A stretch of 56,529 bases of DNA from an uncultured Lachnospiraceae bacterium (GCA_910586025.1 CAJUIO010000012.1:1-56529); one strand, 5' to 3'. Shown: positions 16,735 through 24,363, counted from the stretch's first letter. Program-made: numbers and translations. The notes: generated from the sequence alone by a model not told the origin.

Positions 16735-17190
16735 TCACTCCTGACCGCTGATAAATTCCTGTATTTTTACGTTCAATATGGCCTGCATGGGCAGAAGCAG
16801 CAGCACGAACCCCATCCCGTACATGATGGATATAATCATTACGGAAAGGTTGGGTCCAAGGGATGAGAGCTCGCTTATCCAATACAAAATCTGAATCAGC
16901 TGTGCCATGGTGACAAAGACAGAGGCCGATACGGTAGTCCAGATCACAAGGCTCACAGCCTCCTTTGCCCTCTTCAGCTCCAGCAGCTTCTCCGGCTTTT
17001 TCTTTCCGATCGAATACCGGAAGGCATTGCTGAAATCCTTCGACAGGCCGCTGGATATGAGAATCGGAATCACCAACAGCAGCAAAATAAGAAGAGACAT
17101 GACATCAAACATACGGTCCCAACGGCCATTGGTAAAAAAGCTGATCAGCGCCGTGGTAATGATTACACCTAACAGTGATAAGAAATACAT
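16735..17190 (-). CDS. Small four-helix membrane protein, MotA/TolQ-like
   Basis: 151 residues with AAGGAGG before the ATG. Two helices (MYFLSLLGVIITTALISFF; FDVMSLLILLLLVIPILI), a cytoplasmic stretch with a Lys-rich turn (GKKKPEKLLELKRAKEAV), then two helices (LVIWTTVSASVFVTMAQLIQ; SVMIISIMYGMGFVLLLLP). The last helix resembles the final MotA/ExbB helix (ALxTTLYGxxxANLxxxP pattern), so a proton-channel-like fold is possible. The large MotA cytoplasmic domain is missing, and there are no flagellar genes here. It is upstream of the membrane LuxR regulator and may act as its sensing partner (inference). Confidence 0.65.
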   Translation of the reverse strand: MYFLSLLGVIITTALISFFTNGRWDRMFDVMSLLILLLLVIPILISSGLSKDFSNAFRYSIGKKKPEKLLELKRAKEAVSLVIWTTVSASVFVTMAQLIQILYWISELSSLGPNLSVMIISIMYGMGFVLLLLPMQAILNVKIQEFISGQE

Positions 17191-17221
17191 ATTGAATCCT
17201 CCTTAAATTAAATTATTTTTC

Positions 17222-17264
17222 GCCCTGGCTCTGGCAAGCCGTATTCCGGCATTTGCCGCAGGGC
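17222..17264 (-). other. Structured leader element before the MotA-like gene
   Basis: Three stacked helices: GCCCTG/CAGGGC (17222-17227 with 17259-17264), GGCAA/TTGCC (17233-17237 with 17253-17257) and GCCG/CGGC (17238-17241 with 17247-17250). It lies 31-73 bp before the ATG, downstream of the neighbouring terminator, and no T-run follows. It could be a cis-regulatory RNA or a fortuitous fold. Confidence 0.35.
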
Positions 17265-17304
17265 TTCTTTCCTGCCGGCATATTTATTTTAGCTTTTTCC
17301 GGGC

Positions 17305-17345
17305 AAAAAGAAAATACTACTTTCCCTGGGAAAAGTAGTATTTTC
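17305..17345 (-). terminator. Terminator after the aldo/keto reductase gene
   Basis: AAAATACTACTTTCC and GGAAAAGTAGTATTTT form a long stem with a short loop (17311-17345), followed on the minus strand by CTTTTTG. It ends the single-gene transcript and insulates the MotA-like/LuxR pair. Confidence 0.85.
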
Positions 17346-17374
17346 AGTAGTATACGCCTATAAAACCGTTGTCT

Positions 17375-18511
17375 TTACAGTATCATCTCTTTTTTGTCAA
17401 GATCTGCCTGAACCTTCTCAAGATCCTTCCGGATGGAAAGCTTCTGAGGGCATGCCGCCTCGCACTTCCCGCACTTAACACAGTTCTTCGCCTGCTGCGC
17501 TTCCCCTATGTTATTCTCCCAGTTCCATTTCACGACATTGTAATTCTGATACATATGGTATGTATTCCATGCGCTGAAGCACCCCGGAATATTCACTCCC
17601 GCAGGACAGGGCATACAGTAGCGGCATCCCGTACATCCATTCTGCACTCTTCCCCTGATGGTTGCGGCCACATCCTCCACAACAGCCTTTTCCTCCTCCG
17701 ACAGAGGCCTGAAAGGGCTGAAGGTCTTAAGGTTGTCCTCCAGCTGCTCCATAGTGGACATTCCGCTCAAGATAACCTTTACGCCCGGGAAGCTTCCCAC
17801 CCAGCGAAGGGCGAAGGAGGAAGCGGAAGCCGTCTCGTCCAGCTGCCGGAATTTACCCATGATATCATCCGCAAACTTGGAAAGGCTTCCTCCCTTGACA
17901 GGCTCCATGATCACGAGCGGGACTCCCTTGCTCTTCGCAAGCTCATATCCCCGTATCCCCGCCTGCTCGTCAACATCCATGTAATTAAACTGAATCTGGC
18001 AGAAATCCCAGTCCCTGTGGCCCAAAACCTCCTCAAAGACCTCATAGCTGTCATGGAAGGAAAAACCGAGATACTTGATCTTCCCCTCGGCCTTCAGCCG
18101 TTCCAGCTCCTCGATACAGCCGATTTCCAGCATCTTGTCCCAGCGCTCCTTGGCAACCGCATGCATCAGATAAAAATCAATATAATCTGTCTGAAGCTTT
18201 GCAAGCTGCTCCTCAAAGACCGCCCTCACATCCTCTAATTTTTCCACCTTCCACAGAGGCAGCTTAGTGGCAAGGTAATAGGAACTCCTGTCATACTTCT
18301 TCAGCACCTTCCCCACTACGATCTCGCTTTGCCCGTCATGATAAGGATATGCGGTATCTATGTAATTTACACCCTCCGCAATCGCCTTATCCAGCATTCT
18401 CTCAGCCTCCGGCTCGTCAATCTTCCCGTCTGCGGTAACCGGAAAGCGCATACAGCCAAAGCCGAGAAGAGAGGTTTCAATACCAAGCTTCTCCATTTTT
18501 CTTTTTTCCAT
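17375..18511 (-). CDS. Aldo/keto reductase with C-terminal 4Fe-4S region
   Basis: 378 residues, AAGGAGAAGGATC before the ATG. The TIM-barrel aldo/keto reductase domain (about 1-270) has GFGCMRFPV, the catalytic Asp/Tyr in NYIDTAYPYHDGQSE, the Lys in LATKLPLW, and the His in YLMHAV. The C-terminal region (about 280-370) carries two Cys clusters, CTGCRYCMPCPAGVNIP and CVKCGKCEAACPQKL, typical of iron-sulfur-containing oxidoreductases in anaerobes. The physiological substrate is unknown. It is monocistronic, with its own TTGAAG-17-TAGAAT promoter and a terminator. Confidence 0.94.
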   Translation of the reverse strand: MEKRKMEKLGIETSLLGFGCMRFPVTADGKIDEPEAERMLDKAIAEGVNYIDTAYPYHDGQSEIVVGKVLKKYDRSSYYLATKLPLWKVEKLEDVRAVFEEQLAKLQTDYIDFYLMHAVAKERWDKMLEIGCIEELERLKAEGKIKYLGFSFHDSYEVFEEVLGHRDWDFCQIQFNYMDVDEQAGIRGYELAKSKGVPLVIMEPVKGGSLSKFADDIMGKFRQLDETASASSFALRWVGSFPGVKVILSGMSTMEQLEDNLKTFSPFRPLSEEEKAVVEDVAATIRGRVQNGCTGCRYCMPCPAGVNIPGCFSAWNTYHMYQNYNVVKWNWENNIGEAQQAKNCVKCGKCEAACPQKLSIRKDLEKVQADLDKKEMIL

Positions 18512-18544
18512 GATCCTTCTCCTTATCCTGTTTACTTTAAGGTG

Positions 18545-18573
18545 ATTCTATCATTCTTCCGGAGAATCTTCAA
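18545..18573 (-). promoter_or_regulatory. Promoter of the aldo/keto reductase gene
   Basis: Minus strand -35 TTGAAG (18568-18573), 17-bp spacer, -10 TAGAAT (18545-18550), about 34 bp upstream of the ATG. Confidence 0.65.
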
Positions 18574-18603
18574 CCTCTCTTCGAGCTTTTCCGCAAATAC
18601 TTT

Positions 18604-19005
18604 CTATTCCTCCTCGATATGCTCCCGTCCCATCTCGATGATTGTCCGGACATGCTCATCCGCAAGGGAATAGAAAATCGACTTTCCCTCCCGTCTGTTC
18701 TTTACCAGCTTATTCTGCTTCAGGATCCTAAGCTGATGGGAGATTGCCGACTGCGTCATTCCAAGAGCCTGGGCCAGGTCGCACACGCACACCTCCGCCT
18801 CGAAAAGCACGAAGAGGATACGGATCCTGGTGGAATCCCCGAACACCTTGAAAAGCTCCGCCAGATCATACAGCTCCGTTTCCTCCGGCATGGTCTCCCT
18901 CACGGTCTTAAGAAGCTCCTCATGAACCTCCGTTGTTTCACACATCTCCACTGTCATCTCTTCCAAAGTAACCTCCATTTTCCCGTCAGCTCCTTTTCCT
19001 GCCAA
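18604..19005 (-). CDS. ArsR/SmtB-family zinc (cadmium) sensing repressor
   Basis: 133 residues. Winged helix-turn-helix core with FKVFGDSTRIRILFVLFEAE, then VCVCDLAQALGMTQSAISHQ and LRILKQNKLV. Two possible metal sites are visible. The alpha-3 type motif CVCD is one. The other is a full alpha-5 site D-x-H-x10-H-x2-E in DEHVRTIIEMGREHIEE, the same spacing as the SmtB zinc site. The gene is last in the operon after the P-type ATPase (25 bp gap). The SmtB-type palindrome at 21174-21195 upstream of the operon is its likely operator. Metal binding should release DNA and switch on export. Confidence 0.93.
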   Translation of the reverse strand: MAGKGADGKMEVTLEEMTVEMCETTEVHEELLKTVRETMPEETELYDLAELFKVFGDSTRIRILFVLFEAEVCVCDLAQALGMTQSAISHQLRILKQNKLVKNRREGKSIFYSLADEHVRTIIEMGREHIEEE

Positions 19006-19030
19006 AATGGCGTTTCCAGACTGACGCCTC

Positions 19031-20911
19031 CTAAAGCTTTTTCACAAACAGCGCCCGGATGGCATTCAGTACCGCAAGAACCATGACACCCACATCCGCA
19101 AAAATCGCAAGCCACATATTGGCGATTCCCAGGGCTCCCAGAATCAGGCACAGCACCTTGATTCCAATCGCAAAATAGATATTTTCATAGACGATGCGGA
19201 TACATTTTCTGGATATCCTGATGGCCTTTGCGATCTTGAGGGGATCGTCGTCCATCAGAACCACATCCGCCGCCTCGATGGCCGCATCAGAGCCGAGGGC
19301 TCCCATTGCGATACCGATATCCGCCCTTGAGAGCACCGGAGCGTCATTGATTCCGTCTCCCACAAAGGCCAGCTTCTCCTTCGCTCCCTTTTTCTCCAAA
19401 AGCTCCTCCACCTTTAAAACCTTGTCAGCAGGGAGCAGGTCTCCGAACACCTCGCTGATTCCCAGCTCATCCGCCACCTGTCCGGCCACCCTTGCGGAAT
19501 CTCCCGTAAGCATGATCGTCCTTGCGACCTTGGCCTTTTTCAGCTCCGCAACCGCCTCCTTCGCATGAGGCTTTATCAGGTCAGAGATCAGAATATGGCC
19601 CGCATAGCTTCCGTCCACCGCAAGATGCACCACCGTTCCCACCTGGTGACAATCCGCATACCGGATTCCAAGCTGCTCCATCAGCCGCGCATTGCCGGCT
19701 GCCACAGGAATTCCGTCCACTCTCGCACTCACGCCGTTGCCGCTGATTTCGGAAACCTCCCTGACCCTGTCCCTGTCAATCTCCTTTCCATAGGCTTTCT
19801 GCAGACTTTTACTGATGGGATGAGAGGAAAAGCTCTCCGCAAGAGCCGCATATTCCAGCAGCTTTTCCTCGGGCATACCGGCATGATGGATGCCGCTCAC
19901 CTCAAAGACACCCTGGGTCATAGTGCCTGTCTTGTCAAAAACAACATATCTGGTCTGCGCAAGGGTTTCCAGATAATTGGAGCCCTTCACCAGGATCCCT
20001 TCCCTTCCGGCTCCCCCGATCCCCGCAAAAAAGCTTAAGGGAATGCTGATCACCAGCGCACAGGGACAGCTGATTACCAGAAAGGTGAGAGCCCTGTAAA
20101 TCCAGGTTCCCCATCCCGGGTCACTCCCGGCAAGCAGCAAAAAAATCGGCGGAATCAGCGCAAGCGCCAGAGCCCCATAGCACACGGCCGGCGTATAGAT
20201 CCTGGCGAATCTGGAAATAAAGTTCTCTGACCTTGACTTCTTGGAGCTGGAATTTTCCACCAGATCCAGAATCCTTGAGACTGTGGATTCCCCGAATTCC
20301 CTGGTGGTCCGGATTTTCAGCACTCCCGTCATATTGATACAGCCGCTGATCACCTCGTCCCCTTCCCCGGCCTCTCTCGGAAGACTCTCCCCGGTCAGGG
20401 CGCTGGTATTTAAAGTGGAGCTTCCCTCCAAGATAACGCCGTCGATGGGAATCTTTTCTCCCGGTCCCACCACGATCACCTCTCCCGGCTCCACCTCATC
20501 GGGATCCACCCTTTCCACCGTCCCGTCACGCTCCACGTTGGCATAATCGGGACGGATATCCATCAGCTCGCTTATATTTTTCCTGCTCTTTCCCACCGCA
20601 TAGCTCTGAAAAAGCTCGCCAATCTGATAGAACAGCATGACCGCGACACCCTCGGTATATTCCCCGAGAATGATGGCTCCCACCGTCGCCACCGCCATGA
20701 GGAAATTCTCGTCAAAAACCTGCCTGTTTACGATCCCCTTTACAGCCTTTTTGAGGATATCGTACCCGATCACCAGATAGGGAATGAGGAACAGGGCAAA
20801 CCGCAGGTATCCTCCTGCGGGAAGCATCTGTGCGGGGAGCAGGCAAAGCAATATCATCAGAAATGACGCAAGCAGGATCCGGATTAACATCCGTTTCTGT
20901 TTCTTATTCAT
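19031..20911 (-). CDS. Zn2+/Cd2+/Pb2+ P-type ATPase (P1B-2), lacking an N-terminal HMA domain
   Basis: 626 residues from the ATG at 20911. The frame extends 35 codons further up but that part overlaps the HMA gene. Metal exporter of the ZntA/CadA type. In order: actuator loop TGESLPREAG, membrane metal site SCPCALVIS, phosphorylation site DKTGTMTQG, the HP motif in SHPISKSL, hinge GDGINDAPVL, and the last-helix DVG in WLAIFADVGVMVL, preceded by a Lys in the previous helix (IKVLCLILGALG). CPC plus K plus DxG indicates zinc-class specificity. The usual fused N-terminal HMA domain is instead encoded as a separate protein 16 bp upstream. The ribosome site is weak (GCGGG), which suggests translational coupling. 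Confidence 0.94.
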   Translation of the reverse strand: MNKKQKRMLIRILLASFLMILLCLLPAQMLPAGGYLRFALFLIPYLVIGYDILKKAVKGIVNRQVFDENFLMAVATVGAIILGEYTEGVAVMLFYQIGELFQSYAVGKSRKNISELMDIRPDYANVERDGTVERVDPDEVEPGEVIVVGPGEKIPIDGVILEGSSTLNTSALTGESLPREAGEGDEVISGCINMTGVLKIRTTREFGESTVSRILDLVENSSSKKSRSENFISRFARIYTPAVCYGALALALIPPIFLLLAGSDPGWGTWIYRALTFLVISCPCALVISIPLSFFAGIGGAGREGILVKGSNYLETLAQTRYVVFDKTGTMTQGVFEVSGIHHAGMPEEKLLEYAALAESFSSHPISKSLQKAYGKEIDRDRVREVSEISGNGVSARVDGIPVAAGNARLMEQLGIRYADCHQVGTVVHLAVDGSYAGHILISDLIKPHAKEAVAELKKAKVARTIMLTGDSARVAGQVADELGISEVFGDLLPADKVLKVEELLEKKGAKEKLAFVGDGINDAPVLSRADIGIAMGALGSDAAIEAADVVLMDDDPLKIAKAIRISRKCIRIVYENIYFAIGIKVLCLILGALGIANMWLAIFADVGVMVLAVLNAIRALFVKKL

Positions 20912-20927
20912 AGTCGCACCCGCTTTC

Positions 20928-21146
20928 TTATAAAAAGATCTCGCAGTCGTCCTCCACCTTCCTGCAGTTCTTAAGCACCTCCTGCATGACGGCCTTCGGC
21001 TCCTGCCCTTCCTCAAACTCCACGATCATCTTAAGCGTCATAAAATTGACGGTGGCATCCTTCACACCGGCCGTCTTCTTCGCCGCATCCTCCATCTTGT
21101 TGGCACAGTTTGCACAGTCCACATCAATTTTGTATGTCTTCTTCAT
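20928..21146 (-). CDS. Free-standing heavy-metal-associated (HMA) domain protein
   Basis: 72 residues from the ATG at 21146. A 10-residue longer frame would start inside the operator and lacks a site. The ferredoxin-like HMA fold carries the metal motif DVDCANCANKME (the CxxC type seen at the N-terminus of CadA/ZntA pumps), then VKDATVNFMTLKMIVEFEEG. The C-terminus has a further Cys (NCRKVEDDCEIFL). First gene of the zinc operon, 16 bp before the ATPase. It probably delivers metal to the pump or replaces its missing cytosolic domain. Confidence 0.9.
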   Translation of the reverse strand: MKKTYKIDVDCANCANKMEDAAKKTAGVKDATVNFMTLKMIVEFEEGQEPKAVMQEVLKNCRKVEDDCEIFL

Positions 21147-21173
21147 CTCTTTACCCTCACTTTGTTTTTCTTT

Positions 21174-21195
21174 CATATGAACAATTATTCATATG
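21174..21195. promoter_or_regulatory. SmtB/ArsR-type operator of the zinc operon
   Basis: CATATGAA (21174-21181), a 6-bp spacer, then TTCATATG (21188-21195), a perfect inverted repeat. The core TGAACAATTATTCA matches the 12-2-12 operator type known for SmtB/ZiaR repressors. It sits just after the -10 box, over the likely transcription start. Confidence 0.85.
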
Positions 21196-21204
21196 TTTGA
21201 TTGT

Positions 21205-21233
21205 ATTATATGATATCAGGAGGAGGATGTCAA
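21205..21233 (-). promoter_or_regulatory. Consensus promoter of the zinc operon
   Basis: Minus strand -35 TTGACA (21228-21233), 17-bp spacer, -10 TATAAT (21205-21210): a full match to the sigma-A consensus. The operator at 21174-21195 overlaps the start site, so a strong promoter held by a repressor is expected. Confidence 0.92.
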
Positions 21234-21256
21234 CTGCTTTTTATAATGAGATAGAC

Positions 21257-21356
21257 AAAGCGGGGGCTGTGAAAACAGGAATTTTCAACTCCTGTTTTCA
21301 CAGCCCCACGCTTTGCTGCGCCGGATGCGCGCAGCAATCTATTTCTGCGCGCATCC
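21257..21356. repeat. Two tandem long palindromes downstream of copA
   Basis: First: perfect 18-bp arms GGGGCTGTGAAAACAGGA (21263-21280) and the inverse at 21290-21307, extended outward by AAAGCG/CGCTTT. Second: GGATGCGCGCAG (21323-21334) and its inverse at 21345-21356 with a 10-nt loop. Neither has a clean T-run. They may end the copA transcript, but their length and perfection look like a dispersed palindromic repeat. Confidence 0.7.
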
Positions 21357-21379
21357 GTGCGCATAAGGCCCTTGCGATC

Positions 21380-21589
21380 CTACCGGATCTCCAATACCTT
21401 GTAATCCTGATCCTCCACTGCCTTTTTCAGGACATCGTCATGAACGTCTCCGTTCAGGGTCACTGCCGCTGTTCCCGCCTCGTGGCTCACCACGGCGCTT
21501 TCCACCTGAGGGATCGCCTCGAGGCACTTCTTCACCCTTGCCTCGCAGTGTCCGCACATCATTCCTTCAATCTTCATTGTCTTTTCCAT
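21380..21589 (-). other. Possible internal start giving a free CopZ-like protein
   Basis: Within copA, in the same frame, GGAAGAGG stands 8 nt before an ATG at 21589 and would yield 69 residues starting MEKTMKIEGMMCGHCEARV, an intact HMA copper chaperone of normal CopZ length. The alternative is that these purines merely encode the Glu/Lys-rich linker. Inference only. Confidence 0.35.
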
Positions 21590-23923
21590 CTTCTTTTCCT
21601 CTTCCTTCCTTTTTTCTCTGTTTTCTTGTTCCTTATTATTTTGCCTGCGCTTCGTGTCCCTGCCTGTATCGTACATCTTAAACAGGTTCAGACGCAGCGC
21701 ATTGGTCACGACACAAAAGCTGGACAGGCTCATGGCCGCCGCTCCGAACATGGGATTCAGCTCCCAGTGAAAAATGGGAATCCACAGTCCTGCGGCCAGG
21801 GGAATCCCTATGACATTGTAAAAGAATGCCCAGAACAGATTCTCATGAATGTTCCTCAGGGTGGCCCGGCTCAGCCGGATAGCTGCCGGCACGTCCCCAA
21901 GCCGACTCTTCATCAGCACCACGTCCGCCGCATCAATAGCCACGTCCGTGCCCGCGCCGATGGCGATTCCTATATCCGCCCTGGTAAGGGCGGGAGCGTC
22001 ATTGATGCCGTCGCCTACCATTGCCACCTTTCCCTGCTCCTTCAGCCCGCAGATTACGGCCTCCTTTCCCTCGGGAAGAACGCCTGCAATCACCTCGTCC
22101 ACGCCTGCCTGTCTGCCGATGGCTCTTGCGGTTCTCTCATTGTCCCCGGTGAGCATGACCACCCGGATTCCCATATTCTGCAGCTGCCTGACCGCCTCCG
22201 GGCTGTCTTCCTTGATCACGTCCGCCACGGCTATAATGCCCAGAAGCTCTTCCTGTCTTGCAAAGAACAGGGGTGTCTTTCCCTCCTCGGAGAGAAGCTC
22301 GGACCGACTCTTTATATCCTCCGGAATCTCCACTTGCTCGCTGACAAATTTGTAATTTCCCCCGATAAGGCTTCTGCCGTCCAGGACGGCCACAAGGCCG
22401 TTACCCGGCATCGCCCTGAAATCCTCCGTCTGCGCACTCTCCACTCCCAGTCTTCTTCCATACTCAAGAACGGCTCTCGCAAGAGGATGCTCGCTCCTGC
22501 TCTCCAACGCATTTGCGCAGAAAAGGAGCTCCTCCTCCGTCACCTTTCCGGCAGGAATGACATCCGTGACCTGCGGCTCCCCCCTGGTAATGGTTCCGGT
22601 CTTATCCAGAGCCACGATATCCATCTTTCCGGCCTCCTCCAGGGAGACCGCCGTCTTGAACATGATCCCGTTCTTCGCTCCCATGCCGTTCCCCACCATG
22701 ATCGCCACCGGCGTTGCAAGGCCAAGGGCACAGGGACAGCTGATCACCAGCACGGAGATTCCCCTGGCAAGAGCAAATCCGATGCTCTCCCCGGTAAGGA
22801 GCCATGCGAAAACCGTGATCAGGGCTATGGTGATCACCACCGGCACGAACACGCCGGATACCCGGTCCGCCACCTTGGCAATCGGCGCCTTCGTCGCCGC
22901 CGCATCGCTCACCATCTGAATGATCTGAGACAACGTCGTGTCCTCACCCACTCTCTGCGCCTCGCATTTGAGGAAGCCGGACTGATTCAGAGTTGCCGCC
23001 GACACATGATCTCCCGCCGCCTTATCCACCGGAATACTCTCTCCGGTAAGCGCCGCCTCATTCACCGCACTGCTTCCCTCCAGAACTCTGCCGTCCACCG
23101 GTATATTCTCGCCCGGCCGCACCACAAAGATGTCTCCCTTTTCCACCTCGTCAATGGATACCGTTATCTCCTGTCCCATGCGCACGACAGTGGCCGTTTT
23201 GGGAGAAAGCTTCATCAGACTCTTAAGCGCGTCCGTGGTCCTCCCCTTGGAGCGGGCCTCCAGCATCTTGCCCACAGTGATGAGGGCCAAAATCATGGCC
23301 GCCGACTCAAAATAAAACTCATGCATGGCAGCCATCACCGCCCCGCCGTCTCCTCTTACCTGGGCATCCGTCATGATAAACAGCGCATAAGTACTGTAGA
23401 CAAAGGCCGCACTTGCCCCCAGGGCCACCAGCGTATCCATGTTGGGCGCTCTGTGCCAGAGGCTTCTAAAACCGCTGATAAAGAACTTCTGATTGACCAC
23501 CATGATAATCCCGGTAAGAAGAAGCTGGATCAGTCCCATCGCCACATGATTATGCTCCAGAAAGGCGGGCACCGGCCAGCCCCACATCATATTTCCCATG
23601 GAAAAATACATGAGTACGATCAAAAAACCGACAGAGGCCGCCAGCCTCCTTCTGAGAAGCGGAGTCTCCGTATCCCGCAGCACATCCTCCGCCGCGTCCG
23701 TTGTCCTTCTCCCTCTCTCCTCCTTCTCCCTGGAGGCCGCCCCATAGCCCGCCTCCTCCACGGCCCTGATAATATCTCCGGGGGCCGCCGTTCCCTCCAC
23801 GCCCAGAGAATTCGTCAGAAGGCTGACCGAACAGGACGTAACCCCTTCCACCTTCGATACCGCCTTCTCCACTCTGGCGCTGCAGGCCGCACAGCTCATT
23901 CCCGTAACCGTATACTGCTTCAT
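21380..23923 (-). CDS. copA: Copper-exporting P-type ATPase with N- and C-terminal HMA domains
   Basis: 847 residues from the ATG at 23923 (AAAGGAGG upstream). The N-terminal HMA domain has GMSCAACSARVEKAV. Eight-helix pump: TGESIPVDKAAGD actuator, the copper-class membrane site SCPCALGLATPVAIM, DKTGTITRG, SEHPLARAVLEYG, GDGINDAPAL, and the last helices with YNVIGIPLAAGLW and MSLSSFCVVTNALRL (Tyr-Asn and Met-Ser-Ser of P1B-1). A highly charged linker follows, then a second HMA domain (about residues 779-847, MCGHCEARVKKCL). That domain is preceded by an internal ATG at 21589 with GAGG 8 nt upstream, so a separate CopZ-like product is possible. Operon with csoR. Confidence 0.95.
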   Translation of the reverse strand: MKQYTVTGMSCAACSARVEKAVSKVEGVTSCSVSLLTNSLGVEGTAAPGDIIRAVEEAGYGAASREKEERGRRTTDAAEDVLRDTETPLLRRRLAASVGFLIVLMYFSMGNMMWGWPVPAFLEHNHVAMGLIQLLLTGIIMVVNQKFFISGFRSLWHRAPNMDTLVALGASAAFVYSTYALFIMTDAQVRGDGGAVMAAMHEFYFESAAMILALITVGKMLEARSKGRTTDALKSLMKLSPKTATVVRMGQEITVSIDEVEKGDIFVVRPGENIPVDGRVLEGSSAVNEAALTGESIPVDKAAGDHVSAATLNQSGFLKCEAQRVGEDTTLSQIIQMVSDAAATKAPIAKVADRVSGVFVPVVITIALITVFAWLLTGESIGFALARGISVLVISCPCALGLATPVAIMVGNGMGAKNGIMFKTAVSLEEAGKMDIVALDKTGTITRGEPQVTDVIPAGKVTEEELLFCANALESRSEHPLARAVLEYGRRLGVESAQTEDFRAMPGNGLVAVLDGRSLIGGNYKFVSEQVEIPEDIKSRSELLSEEGKTPLFFARQEELLGIIAVADVIKEDSPEAVRQLQNMGIRVVMLTGDNERTARAIGRQAGVDEVIAGVLPEGKEAVICGLKEQGKVAMVGDGINDAPALTRADIGIAIGAGTDVAIDAADVVLMKSRLGDVPAAIRLSRATLRNIHENLFWAFFYNVIGIPLAAGLWIPIFHWELNPMFGAAAMSLSSFCVVTNALRLNLFKMYDTGRDTKRRQNNKEQENREKRKEEEKKMEKTMKIEGMMCGHCEARVKKCLEAIPQVESAVVSHEAGTAAVTLNGDVHDDVLKKAVEDQDYKVLEIR

Positions 23924-23957
23924 CTCTGCCTCCTTTCCAAGCAAACAGACTTAATTT

Positions 23958-24260
23958 TTAACGCATCAGCTTCTGCAATGTGACGAGAAGCTCATCCACA
24001 GTTTCTTCCCGTCCCTCTTTAATATCCCTCGTCACACAGGTTTTTATATGATTTTCCAAAAGAACTCTGTTAAAGCTTCCAAGCGCCGCCGTCACCGCCG
24101 CCACCTGCGTCAGGATATCCGTACAGTAAACATCCCTCTCCACCATTCCTTTTATTCCTCGTATCTGCCCTTCAATACGGTTCAGCCGGTTGATCAGATC
24201 CTTATACTCCTTTTCCGTCCTCTCCTTTGTCTTATGGCAGCATTCTCTCTCATCCCTCAT
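23958..24260 (-). CDS. csoR: CsoR-family copper-sensing repressor
   Basis: 100 residues from the ATG at 24260, which has AGGAGG 10 nt upstream. The longer frame runs back through the promoter and cannot be translated from the normal transcript. All-helical CsoR fold with RLNRIEGQIRGIKGMVERD. The three Cu(I) ligands are in place: Cys in DVYCTDIL, and His and Cys in the ENHIKTCV H-x3-C pair. An extra N-terminal ECCHK may bind metal. It is 34 bp upstream of copA in one operon and should repress it by binding the palindrome at 24286-24306. Copper releases it. Confidence 0.95.
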   Translation of the reverse strand: MRDERECCHKTKERTEKEYKDLINRLNRIEGQIRGIKGMVERDVYCTDILTQVAAVTAALGSFNRVLLENHIKTCVTRDIKEGREETVDELLVTLQKLMR

Positions 24261-24282
24261 CTTATTCTTTCCTCCTGCATCC

Positions 24283-24311
24283 ATTATATACCCCCATGGG
24301 GTATATTGCAA
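24283..24311 (-). promoter_or_regulatory. csoR-copA promoter with CsoR operator in the spacer
   Basis: Minus strand -35 TTGCAA (24306-24311), 17-bp spacer, -10 TATAAT (24283-24288). Inverted arms ATATACCCC (24286-24294) and GGGGTATAT (24298-24306) around CAT fill the spacer. TACCCC/GGGGTA arms are the CsoR operator hallmark. The predicted start near 24276 leaves about a 15-nt leader. Confidence 0.9.
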
Positions 24312-24313
24312 GT

Positions 24314-24345
24314 AAAAAAAGACGCATGAAGCAATTTCATGCGTC
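24314..24345 (-). terminator. Terminator after the HD-GYP gene
   Basis: GACGCATGAA (24321-24330) and TTCATGCGTC (24336-24345) with a 5-nt loop are followed on the minus strand by TTTTTTTACTTG. It separates the signalling pair from the csoR promoter, whose -35 is only a few bp beyond. Confidence 0.92.
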
Positions 24346-24363
24346 CCGCAATCTCTTTCTTTA

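Noticed and set aside
20911..21176. Frameshifted single ZntA gene with N-terminal HMA domain
   Set aside because: The HMA ORF has its own stop codon and the ATPase its own ATG 16 bp later, with a complete first helix. The split looks genuine and not like a recent frameshift.
21110..23983. 957-codon open frame on the plus strand opposite copA
   Set aside because: It is the antisense shadow of copA, starts across the zinc operon control region, and is rich in His/Arg/Leu with no recognisable domain. copA on the other strand is a complete, motif-verified gene.
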